Assembly (NCBI GenBank): GCA_002731275.1
Contig: PCBK01000068.1
Span: 1 to 36,515 of the forward strand
DNA from: Deltaproteobacteria bacterium
Lineage (GTDB): Bacteria; Myxococcota_C; UBA6777
Length of the DNA stretch: 36,515 nt
Direction of reading: 5' to 3'
Numbering within the stretch: position 1 is the first letter of the stretch; every line of letters starts with the position of its first letter. Both the position numbers and the translations under genes were made by a program. Shown one piece after another: positions 27,216 to 35,162 of the stretch. The notes beneath the pieces are model-generated. The model saw only the letters and a list, made by a program, of their open reading frames with translations. It did not search any database and was not told the origin of the DNA.

Positions 27216-27245
27216 TTGACCCTAAAAGTGGGAAAATGATATACG
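27216..27245 (+). promoter_or_regulatory. Candidate sigma70-type promoter for the small-gene pair
   Basis: TTGACC (27216-27221), an 18-base spacer and TATACG (27240-27245). A start near 27252 would give a leader of about 27 bases to ATG 27279. It overlaps a divergent promoter on the other strand. Confidence 0.45.
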
Positions 27246-27264
27246 TCCAAACGCCCAATCGCAA
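27236..27264 (-). promoter_or_regulatory. Candidate sigma70-type promoter for the TerB/J-domain gene and miaA
   Basis: Read on the minus strand: TTGCGA (27264-27259), a 17-base spacer and TATCAT (27241-27236). Its -10 overlaps the -10 of the plus-strand promoter by two bases. The predicted leader is about 55 bases. Confidence 0.45.
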
Positions 27265-27278
27265 GCGTTTAATTTTGA

Positions 27279-27497
27279 ATGTGCGAGAAAAAGCCTTTTC
27301 ATCAACCGCATCTCATGGTAATGCAGTGCATCAAAAAGATGCCCAAGATGAAAAACTTGCCAATTCATCAGGACAATGTCCATCTTGTATCAAAGGAGCA
27401 TTCATCCCATGTTTGGATGATTTGGACAAAAAAAGAATATGAAAGAAATGGGCAATGTCGCCCTTGTGAACATTTTTTGGAGGTGTCAAGATGGTAG
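27279..27497 (+). CDS. Small Cys-containing protein, possibly real
   Basis: 72 residues, Lys/His/Met-rich, with a CRPC pair near the C-terminus (GQCRPCEHF) that could bind metal or form a disulfide. No family is recognised. In its favour are natural-looking codon choice, a candidate promoter at 27216-27245, and a 7-base overlap of its stop with the start of the next small gene, whose Shine-Dalgarno lies inside this frame. Against it, ATG 27279 has no ribosome-binding site. Another frame (27203-27442) also stays open here and holds a CPSC pair, so the reading frame is not certain. Confidence 0.4.
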   Translation: MCEKKPFHQPHLMVMQCIKKMPKMKNLPIHQDNVHLVSKEHSSHVWMIWTKKEYERNGQCRPCEHFLEVSRW

Positions 27498-27730
27498 ATA
27501 TAGAAGTCGGACAACGTTGGACCCACAAAATGACCTCTATGGCTTTCTCCGTTGCATTGGTAGATGGTGATGAGATCCTGCTTGAGCCAGAAGGAGATGG
27601 TGCCGAGCTGACTCTTTCACGCAATATGCTGATTCAGGAATTCAAGTGCCCGTTATTCAGAAGAAGCCAAAGCAGAGGAAAGCAAAAGAGGATCAAACCA
27701 GGAAAGATTCGACGTGGTGCACGACGTTAA
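27491..27730 (+). CDS. Small basic-tailed protein of unknown function
   Basis: 79 residues. GGAGG at 27479-27483, 7 bases before ATG 27491, is one of the best ribosome-binding sites in the window. The first 50 residues are beta-rich with VGQRWTHKM and DGDEILLEPEGDGAELTL; the last 25 are strongly basic (RSQSRGKQKRIKPGKIRRG), which suggests nucleic-acid contact. No family is recognised. It overlaps the preceding small frame by 7 bases and is followed by a hairpin and an intrinsic terminator (27745-27807). Confidence 0.7.
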   Translation: MVDIEVGQRWTHKMTSMAFSVALVDGDEILLEPEGDGAELTLSRNMLIQEFKCPLFRRSQSRGKQKRIKPGKIRRGARR

Positions 27731-27744
27731 GTACAGCACTCTTT

Positions 27745-27777
27745 GCATGCTCCCACCGTGGCAGGTGGGTTCCATGC
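27745..27777 (+). other. Nested hairpin before the terminator
   Basis: GCATG pairs with CATGC (27745-27749 with 27773-27777) and CCCACC with GGTGGG (27752-27757 with 27764-27769), with a small internal loop and a 6-base apical loop. It directly precedes the terminator and could be a processing or stability element of the mRNA 3' end. Confidence 0.5.
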
Positions 27778-27778
27778 C

Positions 27779-27807
27779 AAAACGGCTCCCTCAGAGGAGC
27801 CGTTTTT
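27779..27807. terminator. Bidirectional intrinsic terminator
   Basis: AAAACGGCTCC-CTCAGA-GGAGCCGTTTT plus a further T: an 11-bp stem with a 6-base loop, T-run on the plus strand and the matching A-run on the other side. It lies between convergent genes and can end transcription of the small-gene pair and of the minus-strand barrel gene. Confidence 0.9.
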
Positions 27808-27833
27808 CATTTTAGGACATACATTGCAACAAC

Positions 27834-28355
27834 TTAGAACCGCACACCGATCCCCAGTCGCAGCTCAGCAGGCATCGAGACACCGTGCTCATTGATGTTG
27901 ATAAAGAAGGGTGAGACACTCCCTTCAAAGGTGAAAAATAATCTCTTGGTCGCCTTGATCCTGATCCCAGCACCGATCAACACACCGACGTCAAAGTCAT
28001 CATTGGGGTCTGCGGGGATGACGATAGGGATCGCAGCGCGGAGATAGAGCCATCCCAAAAACAGACGTAGACCAGGACGTGCGACAAAGCGCTGCTTGGC
28101 GAAATCGTACACACCACCCAAATCAGCCGAGACGATGAGCAACTGATAGCTCAACATCAACTCCGTGTTGAGTCCCAGCCGCTTGGACTTTTTCGAGTCA
28201 TTCACCAAAAAATCGTAGTTGGCTCCACCTGAGAGTGTCATCGAAAATCCTGACAACACCTTCTTCTTCAAGGTCCCAGCTTCGGACTCTCCAGAGAAAA
28301 CCCCCACACACAAAAGACAAACAGCAACACTCCACACAAACACAAGACGCCTCAT
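27834..28355 (-). CDS. Putative outer-membrane beta-barrel protein
   Basis: 173 residues from ATG 28355. AAGGAG 7 bases upstream and the start of the signal peptide support this over the longer frame. Residues 1-26 are a Sec signal (RRLVFVWSVAVCLLCVGVF, then SEA before GT). The mature protein is a series of amphipathic strands with alternating hydrophobic residues and ends in GIGVRF, a C-terminal Phe as BAM substrates have. It is probably an eight-strand-class barrel of unknown function. Divergent from the M50 protease gene. Confidence 0.75.
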   Translation of the reverse strand: MRRLVFVWSVAVCLLCVGVFSGESEAGTLKKKVLSGFSMTLSGGANYDFLVNDSKKSKRLGLNTELMLSYQLLIVSADLGGVYDFAKQRFVARPGLRLFLGWLYLRAAIPIVIPADPNDDFDVGVLIGAGIRIKATKRLFFTFEGSVSPFFININEHGVSMPAELRLGIGVRF

Positions 28356-28677
28356 CGACATTCTCCTTACTGTATACACAGATACTGATACTTGCGAGCT
28401 TCCACTATCATATAGATCGCACAAGCAAAATGCCACCAAACATTTCTCCGAGATTGCGCTCTGGCGCTTCCAATACAGTCTCTACCGGCACCAAACAACC
28501 CCCACACTCATCGAATGAACCTGCTCTGTGTCTGGTCAATGGATGCAACACGCCCTATCATGGAAGAGACACACTCTGCACCCAAAAACGAACGGACATT
28601 GGAACGTCGGCGCTCGCTCGTTGACCAAAGAGACACAACGCCGTCAACACACGAGCCCAAAGCACAGGAGCACTACA
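28356..28677. other. Divergent intergenic region
   Basis: About 320 bases between the barrel gene and the preferred M50 start. Open frames cross it but have no supported start. I see no correctly spaced promoter pair in either direction and no repeat. Confidence 0.4.
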
Positions 28678-30414
28678 GTGTCTTCAACGGAAGAGCCCAC
28701 AGTGACACCATCCTCCAAAGGACAACATCGTCCCTCAACAGCACAACAGGTCGAGGCTTTTCTGCAAAAGGAGACAGAGCTTGAGCAGCTCTCTCCACTC
28801 TCCCGTCACCTTCAAGCTGCTGCCCCAACAGAGACCGGACCACCTCTCTTTGACGGCAATGCGCTCACATTCCGAGGCAGTTACAGGAGGTTCTTCGTCT
28901 TCTTGGTCTTCTTTTGTTTTGCGTTGGCGATTGGACTCTTTTTTACACTTCGTGCGCTCGCGTGGATCTATGTTGAGCAGTGGACTTTGGGACTGACCTC
29001 AGCCTTCGCGATCTTTGCGACGCTCATGTACCTGTTTGGGAGCTATCGCCGCAGAAGTATCACCATCGACACATATGGCATCTCCTACACAGACGAGTTG
29101 CGTAGCCTGCTCATCCGCTGGGAAGACATTAACAGCATCCATCTTCACGCTGTCGCGGCCTTCTTTAACCCCTATCCTCTCTGCTATGTGCGTCTTGTGA
29201 CCGAGCAAGAGGAAGAGTTTGGATTCTCCAGTTTTGGGCGCTTTTTGTTCGGCATCCAACGAGGCATTTCGTTTGGAAATCCTCCCTACCCGATCATCGA
29301 CATTCGCGACGCAGATCTTCTCCTTGCCTTACTCATCCAACACGCGCCAGCAAAAGCAGAGCTGCCAGATCTAGAGAGGATATGGTATCGCGCCCAACAG
29401 AGCGTCGAAGAACAAGACGAAGAGACCACAACACCAACCACCGAAAAAGAGTCGTCCTCAGCATCATCTGCACGTTCAGCGTGGTTGGGGTTGTGGACGC
29501 TGGGCGCCAAGATCGGCTTGAAGTTCTTGCCCCACCTGCCTAAGACACTGCAATTTGCGCTCAAAACGATCAAACCGACTTACGTTGGTCTCTCAGTGGG
29601 CTTGTACGCAGTCTTCTTCACCTGGCAATTTGCGCTCTTGCTGTGTTTTATCCTGCTCGTTCACGAATGGGGGCATGTGTGGGCGATGCACAAGGAAGGG
29701 ATGGAGATCAGAGGTGTCTACTTTATCCCATTCTTTGGCGCTGCGACTGTCACAGATGATGTCTGGAAGAGTTGGGGAGCACAAGCAAGGGTCAACATCG
29801 CAGGTCCTCTGTGGGGCCTCTATGGTGTCATCCTGAGCATGGCTTTGTATGCCGTGACAGCGTCCAACTTTTGGCTTGGTGCTGCGCTCTGGGGTGCCCT
29901 CGTCAACTTCCTCAACTTGCTCCCAGTGCATCCTCTTGACGGTGGTCGCATCCTCAACGCGATGGCCTACTCCCTGCAATCCTACATTGGATACGTTATC
30001 ATCCTGGCGATCCTGATAGGGACGGCTGGACTAGGCTTATTCATGGGACTCTTTTTGCTTTACATTCTCGCATGTATCGGCCTCGCAGAGTTCGTCAAGG
30101 AATACGGTCAGCGACAACGAGCGGATGCTTTCTCGTATGTCCATAACTTTGCGAATTGGACGCCCCATCAGCTCTTATCACTCAAGAGCATCACGAGCAT
30201 CAACTTTGGCGATCGAAATGCTCCCTATATGATCGAGCAAGAAGAAGTCGCCCTCAAACGATTGCATCTGATCCTCCACGCGCCCAAAATGACAGAAGAA
30301 GAGATCGCCAAGACAGGTTTCATGACACTCACGATCGCCGTTTTGTTGTTTGGTTTGTTGCTGTATCTCCAACACATTCCAGGTACACGCTGGGCCCTCC
30401 AACTCTTTCAATGA
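28678..30414 (+). CDS. M50-family intramembrane metalloprotease (site-2-protease type)
   Basis: 578 residues from GTG 28678. This start is preferred because AGGAG lies exactly 7 bases upstream; the longer frames from GTG 28528 or ATG 28543 add 45-50 low-complexity residues and have no ribosome-binding site. Two membrane segments (about 71-93 and 104-121) precede a cytoplasmic-looking region with a Glu/Ser/Thr-rich linker. The catalytic core has HEWGH at 329-333 as zinc ligands and base, and NLLPVHPLDGGR at 413-424 supplying the third ligand Asp421. Further helices and a C-terminal membrane segment follow. M50 proteases cut membrane-embedded substrates such as anti-sigma factors or serve in export; no substrate gene is evident nearby. 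Confidence 0.9.
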   Translation: MSSTEEPTVTPSSKGQHRPSTAQQVEAFLQKETELEQLSPLSRHLQAAAPTETGPPLFDGNALTFRGSYRRFFVFLVFFCFALAIGLFFTLRALAWIYVEQWTLGLTSAFAIFATLMYLFGSYRRRSITIDTYGISYTDELRSLLIRWEDINSIHLHAVAAFFNPYPLCYVRLVTEQEEEFGFSSFGRFLFGIQRGISFGNPPYPIIDIRDADLLLALLIQHAPAKAELPDLERIWYRAQQSVEEQDEETTTPTTEKESSSASSARSAWLGLWTLGAKIGLKFLPHLPKTLQFALKTIKPTYVGLSVGLYAVFFTWQFALLLCFILLVHEWGHVWAMHKEGMEIRGVYFIPFFGAATVTDDVWKSWGAQARVNIAGPLWGLYGVILSMALYAVTASNFWLGAALWGALVNFLNLLPVHPLDGGRILNAMAYSLQSYIGYVIILAILIGTAGLGLFMGLFLLYILACIGLAEFVKEYGQRQRADAFSYVHNFANWTPHQLLSLKSITSINFGDRNAPYMIEQEEVALKRLHLILHAPKMTEEEIAKTGFMTLTIAVLLFGLLLYLQHIPGTRWALQLFQ

Positions 30415-30660
30415 GCCACCTTGCGCACTGTTTGGCGTGTGCTTGTGTTGATACCAAGAAGACACCCTCGAAAGATCGAATCCGCACTCCATTGCAAACC
30501 TTTCGAGAAAGACTCAATTGTGTTATGTTACTAAGGTGTTTGGGGATTCATCCCTAGTACACGACATAAAGCCTGATGACTATTTGGTAGCAGATCGCTT
30601 CACCGTACCGAGACGAGAACAAAAGCGTCCACCAGCTACCTTTTTCCTCCGGGGAGCCAG

Positions 30661-32634
30661 ATGAATACTTTACGCATTTCATTTCTTCTTTGCATCTCAG
30701 TCTTTGTAGGACTCATGATCTCTTGCGGCCAGTCTGCGAGCGGCCCGCTCCCGCAAGGCGGACTCTTCTGTCAACAAGATGCAGATTGCCCACAAGGACA
30801 ACGCTGCATCAATCTCCTCTGTATTGATCTCACGAAGATCAGCACTGAAAAAGGAAACACAGAAAAAGCTACGAAAGAAGCCACAAAAGAAGCAAACGAC
30901 GAGCCCTCTATCCCAACAGAGCAGAACAAAGAAACAACCCCCGAAGACGGTGGAGACACAGAGCCACCTCCAGCCGATACGCAATGTTCGGCAGTGGAGA
31001 TCTGCGGTGATGGACTCGACAACAATTGTAATGGCCAAACAGACGAAGGATGTGGGTGCAAGAATGATCAAGAGTGCCCCAAAGGTTTGTGCATCAACGC
31101 CAAGTGTGTGGATGGAGATTGTCGAACATTTGCGGATTGTGGAGACGGCAGAGTCTGTAAAGGCAACACCTGCTCAGCCTGCCAAAAGAACACAGAGTGC
31201 CCCCGAGAATACGTCTGCTTGACTGGACGCTGTAAAAAAGCAGAGTGCCAAAAGAACGGCGACTGCAAAAGTGGGCAACTTTGCGAAAACGGCATATGCA
31301 GTGATTGTTCAACGGACGCACAGTGCGCCAACGGCCAAAAGTGTATCGAGAAGCGATGTCAAACTCCCGAATGTACAGCCAACAGCCAATGCTCAGGCAA
31401 AGTCTGTCAGGCGTTCAAATGTGTCAATTGCAGCCAAAGCGCCAAATGTGACGCAGGATTACTCTGCCAAAACGGCACATGTATCAAACCACAATGTGTG
31501 GACAACAAAGGATGTGCAGACGGAAAAGTGTGCAAGGGTAACAAGTGTGTAAATTGCACGACAAAAGCCGATTGTGGCAGTGACAGCCTCTTCTGTGTTC
31601 AGGGAACCTGTCAAAAGGGCTGCACTGACATCAGCCAATGCGCCAAAGGGCAAGTCTGTATCAACAACCAATGTCGTGCCTGCAAAAACACACAGGAATG
31701 CCCTAGAGGAAATATCTGCGTCAATGGTGCGTGCACACAACAACAATGCGCGAGTTTGGCAGACTGTACCAACCAACAAGCTTGCATCCAAGGACAATGT
31801 AAAGCATGCACGAGAACCAGTGATTGCGGTCAAGCCGGCAATGTTTGCAACAATGGGAAATGCTACATTGGCCTTGAGGACGCTCAAGCTGGAAATACAA
31901 CCGCCAAACGCTGGACCAACAACACATACGCCGAAAATTGCCTTGGGTACAGAAAACCAAAAGCAGGATATGTCATCGCAAACAGAGACGGTCGATACTG
32001 GATTAAGCCGGCAGGTGCAAGTAATCCCTTTGCCGTGTATTGTGAGATGGATGACCTCGACGGTGGTGGATGGACACTCGTTCTGAAAGGAGACGGGACC
32101 AAGAGCACCTTCTCCTACGGCTCCAGCCGCTGGACCAACCAAAGCACATTCGGTAGCCCGACGTGGGATCTCAACGAAGGAAAATCCGCGAGTTACCACA
32201 CTGTTCCCTTTAGCGAACTTGCTGTTGTATTCCGTACAGGAAACAACAACTACAAGTCCCTCATCCTTCCCAAAAAAGCCAACTCACTTTACAACTTGAT
32301 GAGGGGTAATTACTCTGGCACAAATGTCGGCGTTGCCAAATGGAAGGCGCTCGTCAGCTCCGCATCATTGCAAAGTTACTGTCGTCGAGAAGGATTCAAC
32401 GTAGCTGGCGACTCAGGCTATGCGAGAGTGAGGATCGGTATCATCGGAAATGATAGAAACAATTGTGACTATGGAGAGTCCTTCATTGGATTTGGTGGAG
32501 CATCCCGGTGCATTTCAGGAACGGACTCAACAATCGGGAACACTGCGCCACACTCCGTCAACACCTGTGGTGCTGGAGCCGGAGATAACGGCGGCAAAAA
32601 TACAAAAGTCTTTGGCTATATCCTCGTCAGATAA
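30661..32634 (+). CDS. Lipoprotein with long Cys-repeat stalk and fibrinogen/intelectin-like C-terminal domain
   Basis: 657 residues; GGGAG 5 bases before ATG 30661. The signal peptide ends at LMISC (Cys22, lipobox-like). A first Cys module (CQQDADCPQGQRC) is followed by a Glu/Thr/Lys linker, then a single MopE-type motif (CGDGLDNNCNGQTDEGC, about 119-135). About thirteen tandem modules of 20-22 residues follow (x-DC-xxGxxC-xxxxC-xxC) to about residue 405. The last 240 residues are fibrinogen-C-terminal/intelectin-like: YWIKPAG, FAVYCEMDDLDGGGWTLV, and a Cys-rich end with GFGGASRC and VFGYILVR. In animals such domains bind glycans; here it may be a surface lectin or adhesin held away from the cell by the stalk. 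Confidence 0.88.
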   Translation: MNTLRISFLLCISVFVGLMISCGQSASGPLPQGGLFCQQDADCPQGQRCINLLCIDLTKISTEKGNTEKATKEATKEANDEPSIPTEQNKETTPEDGGDTEPPPADTQCSAVEICGDGLDNNCNGQTDEGCGCKNDQECPKGLCINAKCVDGDCRTFADCGDGRVCKGNTCSACQKNTECPREYVCLTGRCKKAECQKNGDCKSGQLCENGICSDCSTDAQCANGQKCIEKRCQTPECTANSQCSGKVCQAFKCVNCSQSAKCDAGLLCQNGTCIKPQCVDNKGCADGKVCKGNKCVNCTTKADCGSDSLFCVQGTCQKGCTDISQCAKGQVCINNQCRACKNTQECPRGNICVNGACTQQQCASLADCTNQQACIQGQCKACTRTSDCGQAGNVCNNGKCYIGLEDAQAGNTTAKRWTNNTYAENCLGYRKPKAGYVIANRDGRYWIKPAGASNPFAVYCEMDDLDGGGWTLVLKGDGTKSTFSYGSSRWTNQSTFGSPTWDLNEGKSASYHTVPFSELAVVFRTGNNNYKSLILPKKANSLYNLMRGNYSGTNVGVAKWKALVSSASLQSYCRREGFNVAGDSGYARVRIGIIGNDRNNCDYGESFIGFGGASRCISGTDSTIGNTAPHSVNTCGAGAGDNGGKNTKVFGYILVR

Positions 32635-32685
32635 CATATCAAATCCACTCCGAATGGGTGGTGTGCATACAAAGGAGATACACAT

Positions 32686-33879
32686 ATGCGTGAAGTCGTG
32701 ATCGTTGCAGCAGCAAGAACAGGAATGGGTTCGTTTAATGGCTCATTGGCCTCTCTCAGCGCAACAGAATTGGGTGCAAAAGTCCTCAATGAAGTCATCA
32801 CCCGCGCTGGGCTGACCAAAGAGCAAGTTGATGAGGTCATCATGGGTAACGTCCTCCCCCACGGTCTTGGACAAAACCCTGCGCGCCAAGCCTGCCTCAA
32901 AGCAGAGCTGCCCTACGAATCAGGCGCGATCACTGTCAACAAAGTATGTGGTTCAGGATTGAAGTCCGTCATGCTCGCAGCACAGGCGATCGCTTGTGGT
33001 GATGCAGACGTCGTCCTCGCAGGTGGTATGGAGAACATGACTCGTGCCCCTTATATGATGGAGAAGGCTCGCTTTGGCCATCGTATGGGACATGGCCAAT
33101 TGACAGATGCGATGATCCACGACGGCTTGTGGGACATCAACAACGACTTCCACATGGGCTATACAGCAGAGCTCGTCTCCGAGAAGTACGGTATCTCACG
33201 TGAAGATATGGACGCGTTCGCGATGGAATCATACAACCGCGCAGAGCAGGCAAGAGACGCAGGGAAGTTCAAGGAAGAGATCATGACCTTGCACATCCCA
33301 CAACGAAAGAAAGATCCCATTGTCTTCGAAACAGACGAGGTCTTCCGTGCGACATCTCTTGAAAAACTCGCAAGTCTTCGCCCCGCCTTCAAGAGAGATG
33401 GTGGTGTGATCACTGCGGGTAACTCTTCGAAGATCTCGGATGGAGCGTCAGCTCTAGCCTTGACAAGTCGCGAATTTGCAGAGAAGCACAAACTCCCCAT
33501 CATCGCCAAAGTGGGTGCGCAGGCGTCCGCAGGGATCGAACCCAAAGATGTCCTCGTCGCGCCGATCAACGCGATCCCCAAAGTCCTCAAAAAAGCTGGA
33601 TTGACTGTCTCTGATATCGACTTGTACGAAGTCAACGAAGCATTCGCTGCGAGTACTGTCGCAGTCATGAGACACCTTGAGCTTCCCCATGAGAAGGTCA
33701 ACGTCAACGGTGGCGCGACAGCTCTTGGACACCCCATCGGCGCAAGTGGGGCGCGTGTCTTGACCACTCTTCTCTATGCCCTCAAACAACAAAACGCCCA
33801 TCGCGGTCTCGCGACGCTCTGTCTTGGCGGTGGTGAAGCTGTCGCCCTGATTGTTGAACGCGATCCCTCATTCACCTAA
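32686..33879 (+). CDS. Acetyl-CoA C-acetyltransferase (thiolase)
   Basis: 397 residues, usual for degradative and biosynthetic thiolases. It condenses two acetyl-CoA to acetoacetyl-CoA or runs in reverse; cytoplasmic, in fatty-acid, ketone or PHB metabolism. AAAGGAG 9 bases before ATG 32686. Catalytic residues are visible: Cys88 in NKVCGSGLKS, His349 in GGATALGHPIGASG, and Cys379 in CLGGGEA; also NEAFAAS. No companion PHB or beta-oxidation gene is present. It lies 51 bases after the fibrinogen-like lipoprotein gene, with no terminator seen, so read-through is possible although the functions appear unrelated. The specific symbol (atoB, thlA or phaA) cannot be decided. Confidence 0.95.
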   Translation: MREVVIVAAARTGMGSFNGSLASLSATELGAKVLNEVITRAGLTKEQVDEVIMGNVLPHGLGQNPARQACLKAELPYESGAITVNKVCGSGLKSVMLAAQAIACGDADVVLAGGMENMTRAPYMMEKARFGHRMGHGQLTDAMIHDGLWDINNDFHMGYTAELVSEKYGISREDMDAFAMESYNRAEQARDAGKFKEEIMTLHIPQRKKDPIVFETDEVFRATSLEKLASLRPAFKRDGGVITAGNSSKISDGASALALTSREFAEKHKLPIIAKVGAQASAGIEPKDVLVAPINAIPKVLKKAGLTVSDIDLYEVNEAFAASTVAVMRHLELPHEKVNVNGGATALGHPIGASGARVLTTLLYALKQQNAHRGLATLCLGGGEAVALIVERDPSFT

Positions 33880-33935
33880 TCCCTCTCGCCCCCCCCATCT
33901 TCCAACAGAACACTTCCCCCTTCCAAACACACGTA

Positions 33936-34835
33936 TCAGCCGCAGACACGGTTTCGGCCGTTGCGTTTGGCGTGATAGAGGTAGGTATCGGCTTCTTTGA
34001 TCAGATGCGCAGCGTCTTGCGTCTCAGCCCCGGCCATTGCGACCCCCAGGCTAAGTGTCACGCGGATGTTCATCTTATCATAGAAGATCTGTTGGCTCTC
34101 GATGAGCTGTCTCAATTTTTCCGCGATTTGAAGCGCTTGCCAGCGATCGGTTTCGGGCAGCAAGAGAGCAAACTCTTCGCCGCCATAGCGCGCAAAGATA
34201 TCTTCTCGGCGTACATGACTTTGTGCGAGTCTTGCAGTCCGCTTGAGCACGTAATCACCAGCGAGGTGACCGTATGTGTCGTTGATCTGCTTAAAGTGGT
34301 CGAGATCGAGGAGAATCAGGCTGAGATGGCGTTTGTAACGAATGGCCCGGCTAAATTCTCGATCGAGGCAATCGAGGAAGAAGCGCTTGTTGTGGACCAT
34401 CGTGAGTCCATCCATCGTCGCGAGCTTGTAAAGCTCTTCGTGGTAAACGTTTTCGAGGTTGTCCTGGCTGAGGAACTTGAAAATCACCTCACCGATCTTG
34501 AGCAGATCTCCATCACACAGAGGCGCTTCTTTCACTTGCGTATCGTTGACGTATGTACCGTTTGTGCTACCGAGATCTTGTGCGACATACCCGTTCCCTT
34601 TCATCACGACTTGGGCGTGATGACGAGAGACAGAGTCACGATCGACGTAAATCGTCGCTTTTTCGGAGCGACCGATGATCATAGGTTGCCCACTTTCGAG
34701 GGGATAACGTTTTCCAAGATCGGGCCCATAAAGCATGACAAGGCAAGCATCTTTGGCTTTAGGGAGTTGATCTTGAAACTTTCCCACGACAGTGATTAGC
34801 GCCGTATTTTCCTCAAAATCCTTCATCTCACTCAT
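33936..34835 (-). CDS. FHA domain-GGDEF diguanylate cyclase
   Basis: 299 residues. An FHA domain occupies about 30-122 with the phosphothreonine-binding signatures IIGRSEKATIYV, SVSRHHA (68-74) and LGSTNGTYVN. A GGDEF domain occupies about 135-299, with LDLDHFKQINDTYGH and the active-site GGEEF at 218-222; the inhibitory I-site RxxD is RRED at 209-212, exactly five residues before. It should make cyclic di-GMP from two GTP and be product-inhibited, with the FHA domain tying activity or location to a Thr-phosphorylated partner. AGGA lies 5 bases before ATG 34835. Convergent with the thiolase gene. Confidence 0.93.
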   Translation of the reverse strand: MSEMKDFEENTALITVVGKFQDQLPKAKDACLVMLYGPDLGKRYPLESGQPMIIGRSEKATIYVDRDSVSRHHAQVVMKGNGYVAQDLGSTNGTYVNDTQVKEAPLCDGDLLKIGEVIFKFLSQDNLENVYHEELYKLATMDGLTMVHNKRFFLDCLDREFSRAIRYKRHLSLILLDLDHFKQINDTYGHLAGDYVLKRTARLAQSHVRREDIFARYGGEEFALLLPETDRWQALQIAEKLRQLIESQQIFYDKMNIRVTLSLGVAMAGAETQDAAHLIKEADTYLYHAKRNGRNRVCG

Positions 34836-35137
34836 TGTGTCCTACTCGTAAACAGCAAGGGAACACGACTCCTTTTGTCCACATCAAACACGATCAAGTC
34901 AATCATGTTTCTCTTTGGATCTTCAGAGTATGCTCTTTTGCCAAAGAGTGCAAGAAAACCCATCCCTCCACCAAAAAATAAACGTTTCACAAACAAGTAC
35001 TTGAAAAACCTCCCTCCGACGAGACAAAACACCTGCACTCTCCCATCAAACCGAGAGAAAACCTGAGGAATACATGCATACGGGAGAAACAACAACGATA
35101 GATGAAATGTTCTGCTATTCCACTTGAGAATCGACAC
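34832..35137 (-). CDS. Possible small protein upstream of the FHA-GGDEF gene
   Basis: A 101-residue frame beginning at GTG 35137 and ending in an ATGA overlap with the FHA-GGDEF start. It is Phe-rich with a hydrophobic centre (KRLFFGGGMGFLALFGKRA). The overlap is what coupled genes show, but the start has no clear ribosome-binding site and no family is recognised. The stretch may be plain intergenic sequence. Confidence 0.25.
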   Translation of the reverse strand: MSILKWNSRTFHLSLLFLPYACIPQVFSRFDGRVQVFCLVGGRFFKYLFVKRLFFGGGMGFLALFGKRAYSEDPKRNMIDLIVFDVDKRSRVPLLFTSRTQ

Positions 35138-35162
35138 TTACTGACCCAACAACGAACAGTCC

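Noticed and set aside
28515-28784. An 89-codon frame overlapping the 5' part of the M50 gene
   Set aside because: The M50 frame has protein-like sequence from about 28730 on and its own Shine-Dalgarno at 28666-28670; this frame has neither.
33972-34799. A 275-codon open frame on the plus strand
   Set aside because: It is antisense to the FHA-GGDEF gene, whose motifs are unambiguous.
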